Below are positions 8,792 to 18,796 of a stretch of DNA of 64,000 nucleotides, one piece after another. The position numbers were made by a program, and so were the translations under genes. The DNA is from Mycolicibacterium lacusdiani (GTDB lineage: Bacteria > Actinomycetota > Actinomycetes > Mycobacteriales > Mycobacteriaceae), in NCBI RefSeq assembly GCF_021916785.1, contig NZ_JAKCFC010000008.1, positions 186,001 to 250,000 of the forward strand. Direction: 5' to 3'. Each line of letters starts with the position of its first letter. Positions within the stretch are counted from its first letter, which is position 1. The notes under the pieces were generated by a model, which saw only the letters and a list, made by a program, of their open reading frames with translations, was not told the origin of the DNA and did no database searches.

Positions 8792-10448
8792 AGCCGATCG
8801 CGGTGTAGTCGACGTCGGCCAGCCCCGCGGCGCCGAAGTTCGCGAGATTGCTTCGTACGGCGACGTTTCCGGGCGACTGGGTCAGCGGCAGGCTGAACCC
8901 CTCGGCCCAGATCAGCTCGTCGAGTTCGTTGGCGAGGACGCGAGCCTTGGCCGGGTCGAGTTCCTCGAGCGTCTGCTCGATCTTGGCGTCGATCTCGGGG
9001 CTGCCGATCTTGCCGAAGTTGCTCTCCCCGGTGGACAGGTAGATCTGGGTGAGACCCGAGAGCGGGAAGGCGTCGGCGACCCAGCTGAACTGGGCCAGAT
9101 CGAAGTTCCCGACGGTGATGTACTGGCTGAAGAATCCGTTGCCACCCTTGGCCTGCAGGTCGAGCTTCACCCCGATCTGCGCCAGGTTGTTCTGGGCGAT
9201 CTGCGCGACCTGGCGGGTGCTGGCCGCGTCGTAGAAGATGTCGCGGATGACGAGCTGTTTGCCGTCCTTCTCGCGAAATTGGCCGTTCATCGTCCAGCCC
9301 AGTGCGTCGAGTTCGCGCTTGGCTGCCTCGGGGTCGAAGGCGACGACCCCGCTGTTGTCCTGGTACCCCTCTTGGCCCGCGACGTAGATGTGGTTGTTGA
9401 GCGGCACCGGGTTGTCCACCAGGCCGCGCTGGGTGACGCTGGCGATCGTCTGCCGGTCGATGCCCTTCGAGATGGCAACGCGCAGCCCCTTGTCGGCGAG
9501 GATCGAGCCCGGCGCACCGTTCATCGTGAAGTGGTACCAGCCCAGCCCCGGCGCGCGGCGGATCGAGATGCCTGCCGTGCGGCGGGCGATCTCCAGCTCG
9601 TCGAGGCTGGTGAGTCCCGTCGCGTCCAACGCGTTGCTCTGCAGTGCCGGGATGCGCGCGGCGTCGTCGAGCACCGAGTAGGTGATGGTGTCCAGACGCG
9701 GGGTGGCGCCCCACCACTTGGGGTTGCGGGTCAACGTGATTCGCTGCGCGGTCCGGTCGATGTTGGTGATCTCGAACGGCCCCGCCGACGGGCCGGGCTG
9801 GCTCAACTGCGCCTTGTTGAATGCCTCGGGGGTGGTGGTCACGCTCTTGGGCAGCAGCATGGTGTTGCCCGCGAGCATGCCGCGCCACTCGGAGTACGGC
9901 TTGGCGAACGTCATGACCGCCTGGCGGTCGTCGACGCCGCGGGTGACCGAGGCGACGCGCTCGCTGCCGTTCGGGCTGGCGATCGCGAAGTCCTTGTTCT
10001 TGCCGTTGGTGGCGTCGATCTGGGACTTGATGTCCTCCCACGTGATTGGCGCGCCGTCGCTCCAGGTCGCCTTCGGATTGATCGTGTAGGTGACCACCTG
10101 CGGATCGGTGCTGGTGAGTTCGACGTTGGTGAAGTAGTCCTGGTTGACCGTCGCCGTGCCGTCGGGAGCGATGCGGAACGCCCGCGGCATCGTGGCGCGC
10201 ATCATCGCCCCGGCGTCGGCGACGTTGCCGTCGATGTGCAGCGTGTTGAAGTTCTCCGGGAAGCCCGACAGCGCCAGGCGCAGCGCCCCGCCCTCCTGCA
10301 GGCTGGCCGGATCCTGCGGGTTCATGTCGCTGGTGCTGCCGACTTCGGCGTCGCCGCCTGCCGGGGGAGGCGTCTGATCGCCGCTGGAGCAGGCCGTGAG
10401 GGTCAAGCCCGCCACCACGAGGAGGCTGGCGATGCGTCGGAACGTCAT
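8778..10448 (-). CDS. oppA: ABC peptide transporter substrate-binding lipoprotein
   Basis: A 556-residue family 5 extracellular solute-binding protein. It starts with MTFRRIASLL and a lipobox ending LTLTACSSG, so it should be cleaved and lipid-anchored on the outer face of the membrane. Regions such as ATWSDGAPITWED and PFEITN are typical of oligopeptide binding proteins. In M. tuberculosis, oppA (Rv1280c) follows oppBCD directly, and the system imports peptides, reportedly including glutathione. Here it keeps the same strand but is separated from oppD by two genes on the opposite strand, so it must use its own promoter, likely in 10449-10559. Confidence 0.85.
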   Translation of the reverse strand: MTFRRIASLLVVAGLTLTACSSGDQTPPPAGGDAEVGSTSDMNPQDPASLQEGGALRLALSGFPENFNTLHIDGNVADAGAMMRATMPRAFRIAPDGTATVNQDYFTNVELTSTDPQVVTYTINPKATWSDGAPITWEDIKSQIDATNGKNKDFAIASPNGSERVASVTRGVDDRQAVMTFAKPYSEWRGMLAGNTMLLPKSVTTTPEAFNKAQLSQPGPSAGPFEITNIDRTAQRITLTRNPKWWGATPRLDTITYSVLDDAARIPALQSNALDATGLTSLDELEIARRTAGISIRRAPGLGWYHFTMNGAPGSILADKGLRVAISKGIDRQTIASVTQRGLVDNPVPLNNHIYVAGQEGYQDNSGVVAFDPEAAKRELDALGWTMNGQFREKDGKQLVIRDIFYDAASTRQVAQIAQNNLAQIGVKLDLQAKGGNGFFSQYITVGNFDLAQFSWVADAFPLSGLTQIYLSTGESNFGKIGSPEIDAKIEQTLEELDPAKARVLANELDELIWAEGFSLPLTQSPGNVAVRSNLANFGAAGLADVDYTAIGFMKQ

Positions 10449-10559
10449 GCCGACCGACTTTAGTGGTCTGCTCACTATTACCTCCGGAAGCCCGCGTCTG
10501 TCCGTACCCTGAAGCTCCCCAGCCTGCGGGCTCGCGAGCCGACTCCAAGGGGGCGCACA

Positions 10560-11504
10560 GTGTTCGTCACCGACGGCGGCATCGAGACCGACCTGATGTT
10601 CCGCCGCGGCGTCAACCTGCCGCACTTCGCGGCCTTCGTGCTGCTGGACACGGCCGAGGGCCGATCGGCGCTGCGCGACTACTACGCCGGATACGCCGCC
10701 ATCGCGTCGGCCGGTGGGCACCCGCTGCTGCTGGAAAGCCCCACCTGGCGGGCCAACCCGGACTGGGGTCGACTCCTGGGCTACGACGCAGGCGATCTCG
10801 AGCGGGTGAACTCGGCGGCGATCGAGTTCATGGCCGAACTGCGCCGCGACCACGTCGACGCAATCGGCCACATCCTCGTCAGCGGAAGCATCGGGCCGCG
10901 TCACGACGGGTACGCCGCGTCCTCGGAACCGCACCCGGACGCCGCGTTCGACTATCACCGGCCGCAACTGGCCGCGTTCGCCGCCGCTTCTGCCGACCTG
11001 GCCACCGCCTACACCATCACCCACGTCGGCGAGGCCATCGGCATCGTGCTCGCCGCCCGGGCTGAGCGACTGCCGATCGCGGTGTCGTTCACGGTCGACG
11101 CGGACGGACGTCTACTGAGTGGCATCGGCTTGGCGGAGGCGATCACGACAGTCGACGAGGCGGCACCGCCGGACTACTTCCTGGTCAACTGCGCGCATCC
11201 GAGCCACATCGCCACCGCGGTCGGCCCGGAGCAGGCCGACTGGAACCGCCGCATCGCAGGGATACGCGCGAACGCCTCGACCGCCGGCCACGCGGATCTG
11301 GACGCTGCCATCGAACGCGACGACGGCACTCCGCGCGAGTTCGCCGCAGCGCAGGCCGAACTCCTCGACCGGCTCCCGCATCTGTCCATCCTGGGCGGCT
11401 GCTGCGGTACCGACGAGCGCCACATCGGCGCCATGGTGCGCGAGACTTCGCACCGTTCCTCGGAGTCCACACCTGGGGAGCCGACCACCGAGGACCGATC
11501 ATGA
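10560..11504 (+). CDS. homocysteine S-methyltransferase family protein
   Basis: A 314-residue protein starting at GTG after a clear ribosome site (aaggggg). It begins with TDGGIETDL and has the zinc-ligand regions VNCAHPSH and LGGCCGTDERHI, where the paired Cys residues and an upstream Cys bind zinc in this family. Such enzymes move a methyl group to homocysteine from donors such as S-methylmethionine. The next gene, a cupin, overlaps it by four bases. It is divergent from oppA and convergent with oppD, and looks inserted within the opp cluster. Confidence 0.85.
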   Translation: MFVTDGGIETDLMFRRGVNLPHFAAFVLLDTAEGRSALRDYYAGYAAIASAGGHPLLLESPTWRANPDWGRLLGYDAGDLERVNSAAIEFMAELRRDHVDAIGHILVSGSIGPRHDGYAASSEPHPDAAFDYHRPQLAAFAAASADLATAYTITHVGEAIGIVLAARAERLPIAVSFTVDADGRLLSGIGLAEAITTVDEAAPPDYFLVNCAHPSHIATAVGPEQADWNRRIAGIRANASTAGHADLDAAIERDDGTPREFAAAQAELLDRLPHLSILGGCCGTDERHIGAMVRETSHRSSESTPGEPTTEDRS

Positions 11505-11788
11505 GCACGGCGCGAGCCACCGTTGGTATCGACGACCCACGCATCCGAGTCACCACGTGGACGTTCGAGCAGTCCGGTGATTCCACCGGACCCCACCGCC
11601 ACGAGTACGACTACGTCGTCATACCCGTCACCGGCGGAACGTTCACCGTCACGAACGCCGACGGCACCACCCGTGAGATGACGCAACGCGCAGCAGCGCC
11701 GTACCACGGCACTGCGGGCACCGACCACGACGTCGTGAGTTCGTCGGACGCCACCGCGGTGTTCGTCGAAGTGGAACTCAAGGACTGA
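11501..11788 (+). CDS. small cupin-fold protein
   Basis: A 95-residue protein whose ATG overlaps the stop of the methyltransferase gene (ATGA), so the two are translationally coupled. The sequence GPHRHEYDYVVIPVTGG is a cupin metal-binding motif (HxH followed by a distant Glu/Asp), with a later H in PYHGTAG. Single-domain cupins of this size can be small isomerases, dioxygenases or sensors. No specific function can be given; the tight coupling suggests a role with the methyltransferase. Confidence 0.78.
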   Translation: MSTARATVGIDDPRIRVTTWTFEQSGDSTGPHRHEYDYVVIPVTGGTFTVTNADGTTREMTQRAAAPYHGTAGTDHDVVSSSDATAVFVEVELKD

Positions 11789-11803
11789 CCGGTCGAGCGC
11801 CCG

Positions 11804-13620
<1,817 letters not shown>

Positions 13621-13627
<7 letters not shown>

Positions 13628-13698
13628 CGCCGCCCTCTGCTCTTCGCGCAAGCGCTCATCGCCGCCCTCTGCTCTTCGCGCAAGCGCTCATCGCCGCC
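13621..13698 (-). repeat. tandem 32-bp intercistronic repeat encoding coupled 11-codon mini-ORFs (MIRU-like)
   Basis: Two exact 32-base copies (13621-13652 and 13653-13684) and a 14-base partial copy (13685-13698) lie between oppC and oppD. On the minus strand each copy places an ATG overlapping a TGA. The stop of oppC (13690-13688) overlaps ATG 13691, which encodes MSACAKSRGRR and stops at 13656. That stop overlaps ATG 13659, which encodes the same peptide and stops at 13624. That stop overlaps the oppD start at 13627. This relay of overlapping start and stop codons is the property described for mycobacterial interspersed repetitive units. Confidence 0.8.
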
Positions 13699-14569
13699 GC
13701 CTCAGGGTCCGCGCACCCGGGTCCAGCGCATCGCGCAGCCCGTCGCCGATCACGTTGGCGCACACGACGATCAGCACCAGCACCCCGGCCGGGAACAGGA
13801 ACAGCCACGGGAACGTCAGTGCCGATGCCGTGCCGTCGCTGATCAGCGTGCCCAGTGAGACGTCCGGCGGCTGGATGCCGAATCCCAGGAAGCTCAACCC
13901 CGTCTCGGCGAGGATCGCGACGCCGACGTTGAGCGCGGTGTCGATGATGAGGATGGAGGCCACGTTCGGCAGCACGTGGCGCACGATGATCTTCCGGTTG
14001 GACACGCCCATGTACCGGGCGGCCGTGACGAATTCGCGCTCGCGCAGACTCATCGTCAGGCCGCGCACGATGCGGGCGCTGATCATCCAGCTGAATGCGG
14101 CCAGCAGCAGGATCAGCCAGATCACCGTGTCTGCGCCCCTGGTGCGCGGGGTGATGATCAGGATCAGGATGAAGCTTGGGATCACCAGCAGCAGGTCGAC
14201 TACCCACATGAGGGCGCGGTCGCGCCAGCCGCCGAAGTACCCGGCGATGGCCCCCACGGTGGCGGCGATGACGGTCGAGACGAACGCGACGCAGACGCCG
14301 ATCAGCAGCGACTTCTGCATGCCGCGCAGCGTCTGGGCGAGCACGTCCTGGCCGAGCGCGTTGGTGCCGAACCAATGGCTCGGGCTCGGCGGCTGCTGCA
14401 GGGCGAAGTAGTCGAGGTCGGTGTACTTCCACGGCAGCAGCGGGGGCAGCGCGTAGCAGCCGACGAACAGCACCAGCAGGATGACCAGCGCGGCCACCGA
14501 GAGCCGGCTGCGCAGGAAGCGGCGCAGCGTCAGCGTGCGACGGGATGCGAAGGCGCTTTCGGTGGTCAC
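13688..14569 (-). CDS. oppC: peptide ABC transporter permease
   Basis: A 293-residue membrane permease of the DppC/OppC type with an N-terminal helix (LSVAALVILLVLFVGCYAL), a periplasmic region containing HWFGTNALGQDVLAQ (the usual GTDxLGRDV motif) and the cytoplasmic EAA-type loop around AARYMGVSNRKIIVRHVLPN that contacts the ATPase. It starts at GTG 14569, overlapping the oppB stop by four bases, and its own stop lies in the tandem repeat before oppD. Confidence 0.9.
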   Translation of the reverse strand: MTTESAFASRRTLTLRRFLRSRLSVAALVILLVLFVGCYALPPLLPWKYTDLDYFALQQPPSPSHWFGTNALGQDVLAQTLRGMQKSLLIGVCVAFVSTVIAATVGAIAGYFGGWRDRALMWVVDLLLVIPSFILILIITPRTRGADTVIWLILLLAAFSWMISARIVRGLTMSLREREFVTAARYMGVSNRKIIVRHVLPNVASILIIDTALNVGVAILAETGLSFLGFGIQPPDVSLGTLISDGTASALTFPWLFLFPAGVLVLIVVCANVIGDGLRDALDPGARTLRRRR

Positions 14570-15543
14570 GAGACCCTCACCCTCGGATCGAGTGCGGCGT
14601 AGATGACGTCGGACAGCAGCCCGGCGAGCAGCACGGTGGCCCCGGTGAACAGCGTTATGGCGGCGACGATGTTGGTGTCCTGGTTCGCGATTCCCTGCAC
14701 GGCCCACTCGCCCATGCCGTGCCAGCCGAAGATCTTCTCCACGAACACCGCCCCGGTGACGAGTCCGCCGACGCTGTAGGCGAACAGCGTCGCCATCGGT
14801 ATGAGTGCCGTGCGCAACCCGTGCCGCAGCAGGGCCTGTCGCCGGGTCAGACCCTTGGCCCGCGCGGTGCGGATGAAGTCCTGACCGAGCACGTCGAGCA
14901 TCGCGTTGCGCTGGTACCTGCTGTACCCCGCGATCGCGAACAGCGCCAGCGTCAACGTCGGCAACACCAGGTGCTGCAACCGGTCGACGACACCGTTCCA
15001 GAATCCCGGCGCTACCGTCGTGGACGTCTCGCCGATGTATTGGAACAGCTCGAATCCGAGAGCGGAGTTGATCGTGTTGGCGGGCAGCATGAGCAGCGGG
15101 GCGAGCACGAACGTCGGGGTGCTGATCAACAGCAGCGACACGATCGTGATGACCCGGTCAGACACCCGGTACTGCCGCACCGCACCCCACGCGCCGACGA
15201 CGACGCCGATCAGCGTGCCGAGCACCGACCCGATGACCACCAGCCGCAGGCTGACCCCGATGCGCCGACCGAGTTCGTCGGCCACCGGCTGGCCCGTGAT
15301 CGTGGTCCCGAAGTCGCCGCGGACGGCGTGGGTCACCCAGGTGGCATACCGCTGCACCACCGGATCGTTGAGGTGCAGCGCGTCCGCGCGGGCATCGATG
15401 ACCGCCTGCGGCGGGCGGGGGTTGCGGCTCTCCAGGCTCTCGAGCGGATTGAACGCCCACGCGGTGAGACAGAACGTCAGGAAGGACGCCAGAACCAACA
15501 GCACCGCGTAGTTGAACAGGCGACGAGCGAGGAACCGCGTCAC
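14566..15543 (-). CDS. oppB: peptide ABC transporter permease
   Basis: A 325-residue permease of the DppB/OppB type. The N terminus (TRFLARRLFNYAVLLVLAS) is the first membrane helix, and the EAA loop is at RTARAKGLTRRQALLRHGLR. It starts at GTG 15543 and overlaps oppC by four bases. It is first in the oppB-oppC-oppD operon, so the promoter should lie in 15544-15759. The length equals my recollection of Rv1283c. Confidence 0.9.
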   Translation of the reverse strand: MTRFLARRLFNYAVLLVLASFLTFCLTAWAFNPLESLESRNPRPPQAVIDARADALHLNDPVVQRYATWVTHAVRGDFGTTITGQPVADELGRRIGVSLRLVVIGSVLGTLIGVVVGAWGAVRQYRVSDRVITIVSLLLISTPTFVLAPLLMLPANTINSALGFELFQYIGETSTTVAPGFWNGVVDRLQHLVLPTLTLALFAIAGYSRYQRNAMLDVLGQDFIRTARAKGLTRRQALLRHGLRTALIPMATLFAYSVGGLVTGAVFVEKIFGWHGMGEWAVQGIANQDTNIVAAITLFTGATVLLAGLLSDVIYAALDPRVRVS

Positions 15544-15759
15544 GTCGCGCTCTCGGCTACCCGCATTCGGACAGGGTAGGAGATCGCAGGCGATGCAGCT
15601 GCGAACGGCCCTCGCGACCCGGCGTTTCGCCCTGACCGAGGGGGAGCCAACTCGTGGCGAGGACACAGCGTTCGCCCAGTTTCGGCGCGTTCACTCGGAG
15701 GTGGAGTCGCACACCGCAGGCGGGACGTGCGACGCGATCACGACGACCGGGAAAACACC

Positions 15760-16011
15760 ATGACGAAGCCAAACCGCAGCCATCGGTTCCTCGCAGCGAT
15801 CATCGGCGCAAGCGCGGTGGTGACCATCGGTACGCTCAGTGCCGCGGTCAACGCGCCAACCGATCACACCGACCTGGCCAAGAGCACGACGATGTCGATC
15901 GGCGCCACCAGCACCGAGACCACGCCACCCACCGCGCCGGCAGTCGCGGTCGCAAAGCCGGCGATGAAGGGCCCTGCGCCGTTGCCATCGGAGGAGGAGG
16001 CGGCCAAGTAG
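15760..16011 (+). CDS. small secreted or membrane-anchored Thr/Pro-rich protein, unknown function
   Basis: An 83-residue product. After a basic start (MTKPNRSHR) comes one hydrophobic stretch (FLAAIIGASAVVTIGTLSAAV), then a tail rich in Thr, Ser, Ala and Pro that ends in acidic SEEEAAK. This looks like a signal peptide or single anchor with a disordered external tail. A similar layout occurs in the 83-residue protein at 28876-29127. I do not recognise a named family. Confidence 0.6.
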   Translation: MTKPNRSHRFLAAIIGASAVVTIGTLSAAVNAPTDHTDLAKSTTMSIGATSTETTPPTAPAVAVAKPAMKGPAPLPSEEEAAK

Positions 16012-16118
16012 CGGCGTGCACACTCGCGCGCCTTCGGAGCCGGAGACGACCGTCGCCGTACCGCCCGTGACCGCTACCCCGCCGGACGGATTTGGCCCGC
16101 CGGAGTAATCGCCCACCA

Positions 16119-16274
16119 TCACCGATGATCGAGGGGCGCGGGCGGCGGACCATGTACGAACCCCGCACCCGGCCCCTCGTCCGTGGCGGCGTAGACCGCC
16201 GCGCCACCGAGTCCGGCGATGACCGCCGCAACGCCCAACGCGGCCAGCGTGCCGCGGATGCCCCAGGTGCTCAC
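16119..16274 (-). CDS. 51-residue single-helix membrane protein, unknown function
   Basis: Starting at GTG 16274, the frame encodes STWGIRGTLAALGVAAVIAG followed by a short hydrophobic continuation and a tail GPGAGFVHGPPPAPLDHR. Third codon positions are nearly all G or C, as in neighbouring real genes, and the product is a plausible small membrane protein. It is divergent from trcR, whose promoter would be shared in 16275-16408. The rest of the 397-base stretch between 16011 and 16409 shows nothing else that I can support. Confidence 0.55.
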   Translation of the reverse strand: MSTWGIRGTLAALGVAAVIAGLGGAAVYAATDEGPGAGFVHGPPPAPLDHR

Positions 16275-16408
16275 GGGTCCACTCTGGCTGCCCGACGTGG
16301 GAGCCGGCTGTGCGCGGTGTCTGACGACGGTGTGAGGAGTAGGGCTGCACAGCCCACGCATAGGTCCGGCACAGGTTCGGCCCATCGACGTGGCGAATAC
16401 TGGTAGCC

Positions 16409-17152
16409 ATGACCACCGCACAGGACAACGGGCCCGGTCGCGTCGTGATGCGGCGCGCCGACGGTAGCCCGATCAACGTCCTGGTGGTCGACGACGAACC
16501 CGTGCTGGCCGAACTCGTGTCGATGGCCCTGCGCTATGAGGGCTGGGACATCACCACCGCCGGCGACGGCGCATCGGCGATCGCGGCGGCACGCCACACG
16601 CCGCCGGACGTCGTGGTCCTCGACGTCATGCTCCCGGACATGAGCGGGCTCGACGTCCTGCACGAGTTGCGCAACCAGATACCAGGGCTGCCGCTGCTGC
16701 TGCTCACCGCAAAGGACTCCGTCGAGGACCGCATCGCCGGGCTCACCGCGGGCGGCGACGACTACGTGACGAAGCCGTTCAGCATCGAAGAGGTGGTGCT
16801 GCGGCTGCGTGCGCTGTTGCGGCGCACCGGCGTCGCCGACGAATCGGGTGGCGCACAGCTCGTCGTCGGCGACCTGGTCCTCGACGAGGACAGCCACGAG
16901 GTGACCCGCGCTGGTGAGCCGATCTCGTTGACCGCCACGGAGTTCGAGTTGCTGCGGTTCATGATGCGCAACGCCAAACGGGTGTTGAGCAAGGCCCAGA
17001 TCCTCGACCGGGTGTGGAGCTATGACTTCGGCGGCCGGTCCAACATCGTCGAGCTGTACGTCAGCTATCTGCGCAAGAAGATAGACAGCGGACGCGAGCC
17101 GATGATCCACACCCTGCGGGGGGCCGGGTATGTCCTCAAGCCCGCCCGCTAG
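16409..17152 (+). CDS. trcR: OmpR-family response regulator, TrcR-like
   Basis: A 247-residue regulator. The receiver domain begins INVLVVDDEP, has the phosphoacceptor Asp in VVVLDVMLPDMSG, the Thr in LLLLTAKD and the Lys in DDYVTKPFS. The C-terminal winged helix carries LTATEFELLRFMM and YDFGGRSNIVELYVSYLRKK. The sequence is very close to what I remember of TrcR (Rv1033c). It overlaps the sensor kinase gene by 23 bases. In M. tuberculosis trcRS is elsewhere on the map, so here it sits in an insertion upstream of glycosyltransferase genes. Confidence 0.85.
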   Translation: MTTAQDNGPGRVVMRRADGSPINVLVVDDEPVLAELVSMALRYEGWDITTAGDGASAIAAARHTPPDVVVLDVMLPDMSGLDVLHELRNQIPGLPLLLLTAKDSVEDRIAGLTAGGDDYVTKPFSIEEVVLRLRALLRRTGVADESGGAQLVVGDLVLDEDSHEVTRAGEPISLTATEFELLRFMMRNAKRVLSKAQILDRVWSYDFGGRSNIVELYVSYLRKKIDSGREPMIHTLRGAGYVLKPAR

Positions 17153-18773
17153 CGGCGGGTCGGGGACCCGCGTCTTCTCGCCCCGCACCTGGTCGCTGCG
17201 AGTCCGGCTGCTCGTCACGCAGATCGTGCTGCTCGCGACCGTCTGCGCCGCCATCGGCGTCGCCACGGAGTTCGCGCTGCAACGCTTCCTCGTGCACCAG
17301 CTCGACGAGCAGGTGCTCGAAGCGGGCAGGCGGTCGACGGCGATCTCCGACATGCCGCTTCCGCCGGAATCATTCGGCCCTGGCATGCGGCCCGGACCGC
17401 CGGGGGCGATGGCCCCACCGGAACCGCCGCGCATCGTGCTCTTCCCCGCTCCGCCCGACTTTCCCCTGCGCCAGCGGTTCGATCCGGAGGCCGGGCCCGG
17501 TCCCGGCTTCCTCAACGCGCCGGGGCAGGCTGCCCGCACGGTCGGCGCGGTCGTCGAGCGCGACGGTGACGTCGACGCCGGGGTCATCACCTCCGACGGC
17601 GGCCGGTCGGCGGTCAGCGCGGCGGCCACCAAACAACTTGGCGCGGTGCCGCCCGATCGCCATCCCGAAACCGTGGATCTCGACGGGCTGGGCCGCTATC
17701 GCGTCATCGGCATGCAGTCCCGCCGCGGCGGCCAAACGATCGTCACGGGACTGCCGACGGCCGTGGTCGACGACACCCTGCTGTGGGTCCTCGGCATGTT
17801 CTGCGTCGTGGCGATCACCGCGCTCCTGGCCGCCACGATCGCCGGAATCCTGGTCATCAGACGACAACTCGCACCGCTGTCGCGGGTCTCGGCCGCCGCG
17901 CGCGCGGTCGCCGACCTCGAACTCGACCGCGGTGAAGTGAGCCTGCCGACGCCCATCGTGCGCGTCGACCCGGCGGGCGCGCACACCGAGATCGGTCAGC
18001 TCGGCTCGTCGCTCAACCGCATGCTCGACCGGATCGCGGGAGCGTTGTCGGCGCGGCACGCGAGCGAGACCAGGGTCCGCCAGTTCGTCGCCGACGCCAG
18101 CCACGAGCTGCGCACCCCGCTGGCGGCGATCCGCGGCTATACCGAACTGGCGCAACGCAAACGCGCTGAGCTGCCCGACGACGTCGCCCACGCGATGAGC
18201 CGCGTGGAATCCGAGACGCACCGCATGACCCAGCTCGTCGAGGACATGCTGCTGCTGGCCCGGCTCGACGCCGGACGCGGACTGATCCGCGAGGGCGTGG
18301 ACCTCTCGCGGCTCGTCGTGGACGCGGTGAGCGACGCGCACGTGGCCGGCCCGGACCACGCCTGGTCACTCGATCTGCCACCGGATCCGGTGGTCGTGGT
18401 CGGCGACGAGGCGCGGCTGCATCAGGTGCTGGCCAATCTCCTGGCCAACGCCAGGACCCACACTCCGGCGGGCACCACCGTCACGACGTCGCTGACACCT
18501 GGACCCGGCAGCGTGGTGCTCACGGTGGCCGACGACGGACCGGGCATCCCCGCGGCGCTGCGTCCCGAGGTCTTCGAGCGGTTCGCCCGCGGCGACTCGT
18601 CGCGCTCGCGGCGCGACGGCGGCACCGGTCTCGGTCTGGCGATCGTTGCCGCCGTCGTCAAGGCCCACGACGGCACGATTGACGTCCACAGCGCACCCGG
18701 GGATACCCGGTTCGTCGTGACGCTGCCCGACGGTTCACAGGCCGGCCACAGCTCGGACCAATCGGACGCCTAG
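17130..18773 (+). CDS. trcS: sensor histidine kinase, TrcS-like
   Basis: A 547-residue membrane kinase. One helix near residues 25-45 (LLVTQIVLLATVCAAIGVA) and a second near 215-240 enclose an external domain with a Pro/Gly/Met-rich segment (PGMRPGPPGAMAPPEPP). A HAMP-like linker is followed by the phosphoacceptor His in DASHELRTPLAAIRGY, the N box NLLANARTHTP and ATP-lid motifs DDGPGIP and GGTGLGLAI. It phosphorylates the partner TrcR, with which it overlaps. The signal is not known. Confidence 0.85.
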   Translation: MSSSPPASGGSGTRVFSPRTWSLRVRLLVTQIVLLATVCAAIGVATEFALQRFLVHQLDEQVLEAGRRSTAISDMPLPPESFGPGMRPGPPGAMAPPEPPRIVLFPAPPDFPLRQRFDPEAGPGPGFLNAPGQAARTVGAVVERDGDVDAGVITSDGGRSAVSAAATKQLGAVPPDRHPETVDLDGLGRYRVIGMQSRRGGQTIVTGLPTAVVDDTLLWVLGMFCVVAITALLAATIAGILVIRRQLAPLSRVSAAARAVADLELDRGEVSLPTPIVRVDPAGAHTEIGQLGSSLNRMLDRIAGALSARHASETRVRQFVADASHELRTPLAAIRGYTELAQRKRAELPDDVAHAMSRVESETHRMTQLVEDMLLLARLDAGRGLIREGVDLSRLVVDAVSDAHVAGPDHAWSLDLPPDPVVVVGDEARLHQVLANLLANARTHTPAGTTVTTSLTPGPGSVVLTVADDGPGIPAALRPEVFERFARGDSSRSRRDGGTGLGLAIVAAVVKAHDGTIDVHSAPGDTRFVVTLPDGSQAGHSSDQSDA

Positions 18774-18796
18774 CGCCGCGCCCGAGAATCGGGCAG

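Noticed and set aside
8538..10463. A 641-codon open frame opposite oppA.
   Set aside because: Composition is that of a shadow frame (Arg, Gly, Asp, Val patterns); oppA has a lipobox and clear family match.
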